The notes beneath the pieces were generated by a model. The model was not told the origin of the DNA and searched no databases. It saw nothing but the letters and a program-made list of their open reading frames with translations. A program made the position numbers and the translations under genes. Positions 10,837 to 15,487 of a DNA stretch of 15,487 nt are shown one piece after another (positions within the stretch are counted from its first letter, which is position 1; each line of letters begins with the position of its first letter). Source of the DNA: CALAED01 sp937891035 (GTDB taxonomy: Bacteria > Actinomycetota > Actinomycetes > Streptosporangiales > Streptosporangiaceae); the NCBI GenBank assembly GCA_035642125.1, contig DASQSZ010000395.1, forward strand, positions 1-15,487. The letters are read 5' to 3'.

Positions 10837-11855
10837 CAGGCCCCCGGGAGCTGCCGCGCCGGGTCGCTCTTCCAGACCACCCGGGGCGGTGGAACCGCGG
10901 TCAGCAGCTGGTCGACGATCTCCACGGTGTCAACGCCGTCGGCGAGGGCGTCGAAGCTCAACACGATGCGGTGCGACATCACTTCGCGGGCCACATCGCG
11001 TACATCCTCGGGCAGCACGTAGTCGCGGCCGCGCAGCAGGGCCAGCGCGCGGGCGGAGGCGACCAGGCCCAGCGTGGCGCGTGGGCTGGCGCCGATCTCG
11101 ATGACCTCGCGCAACTCCGCCACCCGGTATTGGGCGGGGTCACGGGTGGCCATGACGAGCCGGACGATGTAGTCGGCGACGAGCTCGTGGACCGACACCT
11201 CCTCCGCCGCCCGCTGCAAGATCATCAGCTGGTCGGGGTCGAGGATCTGGGTCGCCTCCGGCGGGTCCACGCTCATCCGCCGCAGGATCTGCAGCTCGTC
11301 ATGGGCGCCGGGGTAGGTGACGTTGACCTTCATCAAGAACCGGTCGCGCTGCGCCTCGGGCAGCGGGTAGACCCCTTCGGACTCGATTGGGTTCTGGGTG
11401 GCGATGACGACGAACGGCTTGGGCAGCGGGAAGGTCTTGCCGGCGATCGAGACCTGGCGTTCGGCCATGACCTCAAGCAACGCCGACTGCACCTTCGCCG
11501 GTGCCCGGTTGATCTCATCGGCCAGCACGAAGTTCGCGAAGACCGGGCCGAGCTCGACGTCGAACTGCTCGGTCGACGGGTGGTAGATGCGGGTCCCGAC
11601 GATGTCGGACGGCACCAGGTCGGGCGTGAACTGCAGCCGGGTGAACGAGCCGCCCACCACTCGCGCCAGCGTGCCCACGGCCAGCGTCTTGGCCACTCCC
11701 GGCACGCCTTCCAGCAGGCAGTGGCCCTCGGCCAGCAGCGCGACCACGATCCGCTCGACCATGTGCTCTTGCCCGACGATGACCTTTCTGACCTCGGCCA
11801 CGGTCCGCTGGAGCAAAGCGGCCGCATGGTCGATGTCATGCGCGGTGACGGTCAT
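10836..11855 (-). CDS. MoxR-family AAA+ ATPase
   Basis: A 339-residue AAA+ ATPase. Walker A is GVPGVAKT (50-57), Walker B VLADEINR (D113, E114), followed by the MoxR-specific APAKVQSALLEVMAERQVS, sensor 1 (VVIATQNPIESEG), the arginine-containing LPEAQRDRFLM and a lid domain with SPRATLGLVASARA. MoxR ATPases are chaperone-like and act with DUF58 and VWA partners, encoded directly downstream here with overlapping stops and starts. I chose ATG 11855 because AGGGGG precedes it by 4 nt. ATG 11891 in the same frame adds 12 residues without a ribosome-binding site; CACTAT shortly before it could instead be a -10 for a transcript reaching 11855. Cytosolic, first gene of the operon. Confidence 0.93.
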   Translation of the reverse strand: MTVTAHDIDHAAALLQRTVAEVRKVIVGQEHMVERIVVALLAEGHCLLEGVPGVAKTLAVGTLARVVGGSFTRLQFTPDLVPSDIVGTRIYHPSTEQFDVELGPVFANFVLADEINRAPAKVQSALLEVMAERQVSIAGKTFPLPKPFVVIATQNPIESEGVYPLPEAQRDRFLMKVNVTYPGAHDELQILRRMSVDPPEATQILDPDQLMILQRAAEEVSVHELVADYIVRLVMATRDPAQYRVAELREVIEIGASPRATLGLVASARALALLRGRDYVLPEDVRDVAREVMSHRIVLSFDALADGVDTVEIVDQLLTAVPPPRVVWKSDPARQLPGA

Positions 11856-11998
11856 CAAACCCCCTGGCGGTCGGTCTGCGCTTTCGACCATATGCGATAG
11901 TGCCCGGCCGGTTCTGGCCAGACGGGTTCTATGGATGCCTCATCGCCGCGCCGCGGCAGGCCCGAAAATCCGCACGGACGCTTGTGAACAGGGGCTTG

Positions 11999-12004
11999 TA
12001 GGGT
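11999..12004 (+). promoter_or_regulatory. -10-like element before the kinase-lobe gene
   Basis: TAGGGT ends 7 nt before the ATG at 12012. The overlapping AGGGTGA could equally be a Shine-Dalgarno sequence, so leaderless and leadered expression are both possible. It lies in the roughly 110-bp divergent region shared with the moxR operon, which shows no other clear site. Confidence 0.3.
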
Positions 12005-12011
12005 GACAAAC

Positions 12012-12770
12012 ATGTCGCGGTCCCTGCCCATCCAGGACCCTTCGCGCCTGGGGCCCTTCGAACTGACCGGCCGGCTGGCGGAGACGGCCGCCGGGATCGT
12101 CTACCGAGGCGTCGACCCGCACGGACGCCAGATCTGCCTTGCCGTGCTGAACCAGGGCGCCGCCGGAGACGCGGCGGCGCGCGACCGGTTCCGCGCCGCC
12201 ATCCTCGCCGAGCCGCTCTACACCGATCCGCCCGCCGGCACGTCGGCGATCGTAGGCGCCGAGCCCGCGGGACACACGCCCTGGGTGGCGACGCTGTACG
12301 AGCCGGGCGCGCGGGGAGCCGAGCGGTTCCTCGATCCCGTCCTGCTTGACGCGCCGCGAAAGGCCGCCCCCCGGCGCCGCAGCCCGCTGTTCCAACCCCA
12401 TTGGCTGGGGTCGCGTGACCCGGCGCTGAGCCCGGTCAGGTTCCGGCGCGACCCGCGCCTGGCGCCATTCACCGGCCGCCCGCAGGTCGACGCGGGCGAC
12501 CGCGGCGCCATCGCCACGATCTTGGCCGTGGCGGCCCTGCTCGTCCTCGTGTCCCTGCTGCTGTTGGTGCTGTTCGCCTGCCAGCCGACGGAGACGACCG
12601 AGCCGGCCATCACCCCTGTCCCGGCGACCCCGACCCAAACCCAGCCGACCCAGTCGCCGACCCCCACCCCCTCGTCGGGTTCCCCCTCCCCCTCCCCCTC
12701 CGGCACCCGGTCGGGGACGCCGTCCCCCGACGAGAGCGGCGGCGAAGGGGACCCGGCCGGCGACGCCTGA
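12012..12770 (+). CDS. Membrane-anchored degenerate protein-kinase N-lobe with Pro/Ser/Thr-rich tail
   Basis: A 252-residue protein with an unusual plan. Residues 13-99 follow the N-lobe of bacterial Ser/Thr kinases: LGPFELTGRL, IVYRGVDPHGR, ICLAVL, helix C-like AARDRFRAAILAE and a hinge-like TPWVATLYEPG. The ATP-binding residues are lost: the glycine loop reads AETAAG and the strand-3 lysine is A44. No C-lobe follows. A basic linker (115-164) leads to one membrane segment (about 166-189), then a tail of Pro, Thr and Ser repeats to the end, probably outside the cell. Catalysis is ruled out; a scaffold or sensor role is inference. GTG 12003 in frame is an alternative start. It is divergent from the moxR operon. 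Not a family I can name. Confidence 0.85.
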   Translation: MSRSLPIQDPSRLGPFELTGRLAETAAGIVYRGVDPHGRQICLAVLNQGAAGDAAARDRFRAAILAEPLYTDPPAGTSAIVGAEPAGHTPWVATLYEPGARGAERFLDPVLLDAPRKAAPRRRSPLFQPHWLGSRDPALSPVRFRRDPRLAPFTGRPQVDAGDRGAIATILAVAALLVLVSLLLLVLFACQPTETTEPAITPVPATPTQTQPTQSPTPTPSSGSPSPSPSGTRSGTPSPDESGGEGDPAGDA

Positions 12771-12780
12771 GCCCACCCGG

Positions 12781-12821
12781 CGCAAACCCCGCAAACCCGC
12801 TAACCCGCTAACCCGCTGACG
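12781..12821. repeat. Short tandem repeat of an 8-bp unit
   Basis: Five units CGCAAACC, CGCAAACC, CGCTAACC, CGCTAACC, CGCTGACG, with one extra C after the first. They lie 10 bp after the stop of the kinase-lobe gene and upstream of the methyltransferase promoter. The graded divergence suggests slippage. No function is evident. Confidence 0.75.
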
Positions 12822-12822
12822 C

Positions 12823-12840
12823 CGGGGGGCGCCCCCGTTT
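12823..12840 (+). terminator. Possible short terminator hairpin
   Basis: CGGGG and CCCCG (12823-12827, 12833-12837) can pair around GGCGC and are followed by TTT. The hairpin would end transcripts of the kinase-lobe gene and directly abuts the -10 of the next gene. The stem is short, so this is tentative. Confidence 0.3.
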
Positions 12841-12848
12841 GCTACGGT
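12840..12848 (+). promoter_or_regulatory. Extended -10 for the RsmC-like methyltransferase
   Basis: TGC-TACGGT ends 7 nt before the GTG at 12856, an arrangement typical of leaderless actinobacterial mRNAs. The same hexamer with TGG precedes the SpoU-type gene. No good -35 at 16-18 nt; CTGACG at 12816-12821 is 21 nt away. Confidence 0.45.
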
Positions 12849-12855
12849 CCGGCCC

Positions 12856-13470
12856 GTGGGAGAGCACTACTTCACCTCCGGGCCCCGCGCCGGCAGCCGT
12901 CCGGGCGCCGTCGACCTCGTGCTCCCCGACCTGCACCTGCGGCTGGAAACCGACAGCGGCATGTTCTCCCCCGGCCGCGTCGACCCCGGCACCAGGATCC
13001 TGCTTGAGACCGTCCCCGCTCCCCCGCCCGCCGGCGACCTGCTCGACCTGGGCTGCGGGTACGGGCCCATCGCGCTGGCGATGGCCAGCCGGTCGCTCGG
13101 TGCGACCGTGTATGGGGTGGATGTGAACAGACGGGCCTTGGACGTGGCCAGGCGGAACGCCACAGCCGCCCGCCTTGACAATGTAAAGTTTTACCTGCCG
13201 GAGGAGATCGACCCCGCGCTGCGCTTCGCCGCGCTCTGGTCGAACCCGCCGATCCGCATCGGCAAGACCGCGCTCCACGCCCTGTTGCGCACCTGGCTCG
13301 ACCGGCTCGTCCCCGGCGGCACCGCCCACCTCGTCGTCCAAAAACACCTGGGCGCCGACTCCCTGCACCGCTGGCTGGCCGACGCCGGCTGGCCCACCGA
13401 GCGCGTAGCCGCCCGCTCCGCCTACCGCGTCCTCGCCGTCACCGCCCCGCCCGACCGGCCTGGGCGGTGA
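12856..13470 (+). CDS. RsmC-like class I SAM-dependent methyltransferase
   Basis: A 204-residue protein resembling the catalytic domain of the rRNA guanine-N2 methyltransferases RsmC/RlmG (MTS family). SAM-binding motif I is DLGCGYGPIALAMA (64-77), motif II has VYGVDVNRRALDVARRN, and the catalytic SNPPIRIGK (NPP at 130-132) is the hallmark of N-methylation of exocyclic amines. The opening HYFTSGP and MFSPGRVDPGTRILLE are family-typical, so the protein is complete and lacks the extra N-terminal domain of E. coli RsmC. The actual RNA site is not known from sequence. GTG start, no Shine-Dalgarno, extended -10 at the right distance for a leaderless message. The stop overlaps a possible GTG of the next gene. 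Confidence 0.9.
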   Translation: MGEHYFTSGPRAGSRPGAVDLVLPDLHLRLETDSGMFSPGRVDPGTRILLETVPAPPPAGDLLDLGCGYGPIALAMASRSLGATVYGVDVNRRALDVARRNATAARLDNVKFYLPEEIDPALRFAALWSNPPIRIGKTALHALLRTWLDRLVPGGTAHLVVQKHLGADSLHRWLADAGWPTERVAARSAYRVLAVTAPPDRPGR

Positions 13471-13497
13471 CGGCGATCGGCGCCGCACGCTCAGGGG

Positions 13498-13506
13498 TGG
13501 TACGGT
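13498..13506 (+). promoter_or_regulatory. Extended -10 for the SpoU-type methyltransferase
   Basis: TGG-TACGGT ends 8 nt before the GTG at 13515. The TACGGT hexamer is identical to that before the preceding gene. This supports an internal leaderless start rather than translation from GTG 13467. Confidence 0.4.
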
Positions 13507-13514
13507 CGGCCGAC

Positions 13515-14114
13515 GTGGAAGCGATGGGCCGACAGCCGGGCGCGGGCGCGGAGCGGCGGCAGCTGCGGCCGACCGACGTCAAGCGGCTCAACCGCATGTG
13601 GCGGCGCCGCACCGAGTCCCGCCTGGCCCTGCTGGTCGAGTCGGTGACCCAGCCGTTCAACGTCGGCCAGATCGTGCGGACGGCCGCGGCCTTCGGGGTT
13701 GAGCGGCTCTGGCTGGCCGGCAACGCCGCGCCGCCCACCCACCAAGGCGCCCGCAAGACCGCGCTCGGCACCGAGCGGCTCGTCCCGTGGGAGCACGCGG
13801 GCACACCGGCCGCGGCCGCGCAGGCCGCCCGCGCGGCCGGGTTCAGGCTGGTCGCGATCGAGCTGACCGGCGACGCCGCGCCACTGCACGAGGCCACCCT
13901 CGACGGCGACGTGTGTCTCGCGGTCGGCGGCGAAGATCACGGCTGCTCGCCGGCGCTGCTCGCCGCCGCCGACGCCGTCGCCTACATCCCGCAGGTCGGC
14001 CGGGTCGGGTCGCTGAATGTCGCGGTGGCCGCCGCGGTGGCGCTGGCCGAGGCCAGGCGCCGCGAATGGGCCGCGGCCGGCGCCGCACGAGGCTCGGCCG
14101 GCGCGGGCGGATGA
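13515..14114 (+). CDS. SpoU/TrmH-family RNA 2'-O-methyltransferase (SPOUT)
   Basis: A 199-residue SPOUT methyltransferase. Motif 1 is PFNVGQIVRTAAAFGV (about 47-62, with the conserved N and R), motif 2 is VGGEDHG (about 137-143) and motif 3 is IPQVGRVGSLNVAVAAAVAL (about 158-177), which form the knotted SAM-binding site. It should methylate a ribose 2'-OH in tRNA or rRNA; TrmH-type tRNA Gm18 modification is one possibility but the substrate is unproven. The basic N-terminus (DVKRLNRMWRRRTESR) probably contacts RNA. Start: GTG 13515 follows an extended -10 by 8 nt. GTG 13467, overlapping the stop of the previous gene, would add 16 residues with no family character; ATG 13524 is also possible. 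Paired with another RNA methyltransferase gene. Confidence 0.9.
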   Translation: MEAMGRQPGAGAERRQLRPTDVKRLNRMWRRRTESRLALLVESVTQPFNVGQIVRTAAAFGVERLWLAGNAAPPTHQGARKTALGTERLVPWEHAGTPAAAAQAARAAGFRLVAIELTGDAAPLHEATLDGDVCLAVGGEDHGCSPALLAAADAVAYIPQVGRVGSLNVAVAAAVALAEARRREWAAAGAARGSAGAGG

Positions 14115-14144
14115 CGGCCGCAGGACAGGTGTGCCGGGCGGCGG

Positions 14145-14363
14145 TCAGCCGGCCCTGGTCGCCATGTAGTCGGCGAACTCCTGCAACGAGATGAGGTCGT
14201 CGGCCGAGTCGTCGGCGCCGCGCACGATCAGGCGGGCCTGCTCCTCGGTGACCTCCTCCCCCAGCGCCGTGAAGAGCCGCACCAGTTCGGCGGCGGAGAT
14301 GAAACCGTCGTCGTCGCTGTCGATGAGCTCGAACGTCGCCTTGTATTCGGTCACATCGGCCAC
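14145..14363 (-). CDS. Two-EF-hand calcium-binding protein
   Basis: A 72-residue acidic protein made of two EF-hands. The first loop is canonical, DSDDDGFISAAE (15-26), with ligands D15, D17, D19, S23 and E26. The second, DDSADDLISLQE, keeps D, S, D, S and E at the chelating positions but has D instead of the usual glycine at position 6. No signal peptide or membrane segment, so it is cytosolic, like the small calmodulin-like proteins known from actinomycetes. The GTG start is preceded by GGAAGG at 8 nt. It is convergent with the SpoU-type gene (30-bp gap) and divergent from the phosphodiesterase. A calcium sensor or buffer is likely; targets are unknown. Confidence 0.92.
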   Translation of the reverse strand: MADVTEYKATFELIDSDDDGFISAAELVRLFTALGEEVTEEQARLIVRGADDSADDLISLQEFADYMATRAG

Positions 14364-14511
14364 TGTCGATGCCTTCCGTCACGGGGTCTCAAGCCACAGC
14401 ACCGTACACCCGCATCATTTCGATCCGCGGTGAAAAGCCGCGATCCGGCCCTGTCCTCGGCCCTGTCCTCGGGTGGGCCCCCCGGGTTCGCGGTCCACCG
14501 CGCGTACGGGC

Positions 14512-14517
14512 CATACT
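14512..14517 (+). promoter_or_regulatory. -10-like element before the phosphodiesterase gene
   Basis: CATACT, matching 4 of 6 consensus bases, ends 7 nt before the GTG at 14525, with no Shine-Dalgarno sequence present. No clear -35. Confidence 0.35.
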
Positions 14518-14524
14518 CACCTAC

Positions 14525-15388
14525 GTGCGGCAAGCCTCGGAATTCCTGGACCACCCGGGGATCATCGCGTTCGCCCATCGCGGCGGGGCCTTTGGCGGGC
14601 TGGAAAACTCCATGCCCGCCTTCCAGCATGCCATCGACCTGGGATATCGCTATCTGGAGACCGACGTCAACGCCACCGCCGACGGGGTCGCGCTCGCCTT
14701 CCACGACCGGACGCTCGATCGGGTCACCGACCGCGTCGGGCGGATCGCGCGGCTTCCCTACGCGGAGGTCGCCAAGGCACGCATCGGCGGCAGCGAGCCG
14801 ATCCCCACTCTCGAGGACGTGCTGGGCAGCTGGCCGGGCGCCAGGGTCAACATCGACGTCAAGGACGAGCCGGCCATCGGCCCGCTGATCACGGCGCTGC
14901 ACCGGACACAGGCCTGGCGCCGGGTCTGCCTGACCTCGTTTTCCACCCGCCGGCTGGCCCAGGTACGCACCCGGCTGCGCCTGTTCACCGACGTCGAGGT
15001 GTGCACCTCGCTCGGCCCGCGTGGCGTCATGGCGCTGCGGGCCAAGTCCTACGGCGGACCACTGGCCAAGCTGGTCCGGCTGGCCTCCACCGGCGTGGCC
15101 TGCGCGCAGGTGCCCTACGGGGTGGGGCGGACGCCGTTCGTCACCCGCGCGTTCATCGACCGGGCGCACGAGCTTGGGCTACAGGTGCACGCCTGGACCG
15201 TCAACGAGCACCTGGAGATGATCCGGCTGCTCGATCTCGGCGTCGACGGGATCATGACCGATGACATCGAGGGACTGCGGGAGATCTTGCTGTCCCGGGG
15301 TGAGTGGGCGCCGAACAACGCCGTCGCCGCGCCGACCGGCCGGAGCCGATCAGTCGCGGAAGCCGGGCCGCCGCGGCGGCCCACCTGA
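14525..15388 (+). CDS. Glycerophosphodiester phosphodiesterase
   Basis: A 287-residue GDPD-family TIM barrel. The metal and catalytic residues are all present: HRG at 18-20 (AHRGGAFGGLENSMPAF), the E of LEN, ETD (ETDVNATADGVALAFHD), and the HD pair. VNIDVKD, the mid-barrel LTSFSTRRL and the closing HAWTVNEHLEMIRLLDLGVDGIMTDD also fit. It hydrolyses glycerophosphodiesters to an alcohol and sn-glycerol 3-phosphate. No signal peptide is present, so it is probably cytosolic, of the actinobacterial UgpQ-like type. Start: GTG 14525 begins right before family-typical sequence and 7 nt after a -10-like hexamer; an open frame back to 14369 is Arg/Pro-rich and not family-like. The last 13 codons overlap a convergent reading frame at the right edge. 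Confidence 0.92.
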   Translation: MRQASEFLDHPGIIAFAHRGGAFGGLENSMPAFQHAIDLGYRYLETDVNATADGVALAFHDRTLDRVTDRVGRIARLPYAEVAKARIGGSEPIPTLEDVLGSWPGARVNIDVKDEPAIGPLITALHRTQAWRRVCLTSFSTRRLAQVRTRLRLFTDVEVCTSLGPRGVMALRAKSYGGPLAKLVRLASTGVACAQVPYGVGRTPFVTRAFIDRAHELGLQVHAWTVNEHLEMIRLLDLGVDGIMTDDIEGLREILLSRGEWAPNNAVAAPTGRSRSVAEAGPPRRPT

Positions 15389-15487
15389 ACCGCCCGGGCC
15401 CGGCTGGCCGGGCGGGCGGTATTCGGCGGCGATGCGCATCGGGTCGTGCCGCGGGGGCCGCTGGACCTCCGGATCGGGGCGGGGTCC
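15350..15487 (-). CDS. C-terminal end of an unidentified Pro/Gly-rich protein (partial)
   Basis: An open frame enters from the right edge and stops at 15350, giving 45 residues rich in Pro, Gly and Arg (including PMRIAAEYRPPGQPGPG, ending PPRPGFRD). Third codon positions are almost all G or C, as in the real genes nearby, which supports coding. It overlaps the end of the phosphodiesterase gene tail to tail by 39 nt. Such low-complexity tails are common on actinobacterial envelope and regulatory proteins, so no function can be given. Confidence 0.5.
   Translation of the reverse strand, partial: GPRPDPEVQRPPRHDPMRIAAEYRPPGQPGPGGSGGPPRRPGFRD

Noticed and set aside
10971..11900. 309-residue plus-strand frame opposite the moxR gene
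   Set aside because: Antisense shadow; the MoxR frame carries both Walker motifs and the overlapping operon structure.
11946..11956. CCGCG-C-CGCGG palindrome in the divergent moxR region
   Set aside because: Short and made only of G and C, expected by chance in this composition.

Overview
The window comes from a very GC-rich actinobacterium. Codon third positions are almost all G or C, GTG starts are frequent, and the gene set is typical of mycelial actinomycetes (GylR-type glycerol regulon, MoxR/DUF58/VWA operon, EF-hand protein). A Streptosporangiales-like host (Streptosporangium, Nonomuraea or Actinomadura relatives) is my best guess; the sequence alone does not settle the genus.

Left part (1-3921). 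A Tat-exported GH67 alpha-glucuronidase runs off the left edge on the minus strand. Divergent from it is a plus-strand cassette: a short AraC-type regulator that is only a DNA-binding domain, a VOC/glyoxalase-fold protein, and a class II (DrrC-like) UvrA paralogue of 799 residues that lacks the UvrB-binding region. The cassette reads as a stress or drug-resistance unit rather than core nucleotide excision repair.

The 494 bp between the uvrA-like gene and an aldo/keto reductase (3922-4415) holds no convincing gene but is full of structure: a perfect 14-bp AT-rich palindrome on a promoter-like sequence (about 3966-3995), a 100-nt stretch that folds on paper into a closed multibranch RNA (4004-4103), and a 132-bp nested inverted repeat with 19-bp ends (4109-4240). 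This is the most interesting part of the window.

Middle part (4416-8706). The aldo/keto reductase ends facing glpK across a perfect 54-bp palindrome that should terminate both. Transcribed leftward are gylR (IclR family), glpF and glpK, the glycerol uptake and phosphorylation unit, without an adjacent glpD. A promoter and a repeated TGTCGAAC operator candidate lie between gylR and glpF.

Right part (8798-15487). A tightly overlapping minus-strand operon encodes a MoxR AAA+ ATPase, a DUF58 protein and a membrane-anchored VWA protein. Divergent from it is a gene for a degenerate kinase N-lobe joined to a membrane anchor and a Pro/Ser/Thr-rich tail. Then follow an RsmC-like methyltransferase, a SpoU/TrmH RNA methyltransferase, a convergent two-EF-hand protein, a glycerophosphodiester phosphodiesterase, and the Pro/Gly-rich C-terminus of an unidentified minus-strand gene at the right edge.

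Several start codons lie 6-8 nt after a -10-like hexamer and have no clear Shine-Dalgarno sequence, which suggests many leaderless mRNAs. Where this decided a start I say so. No rRNA, tRNA, CRISPR array or complete insertion sequence was seen.
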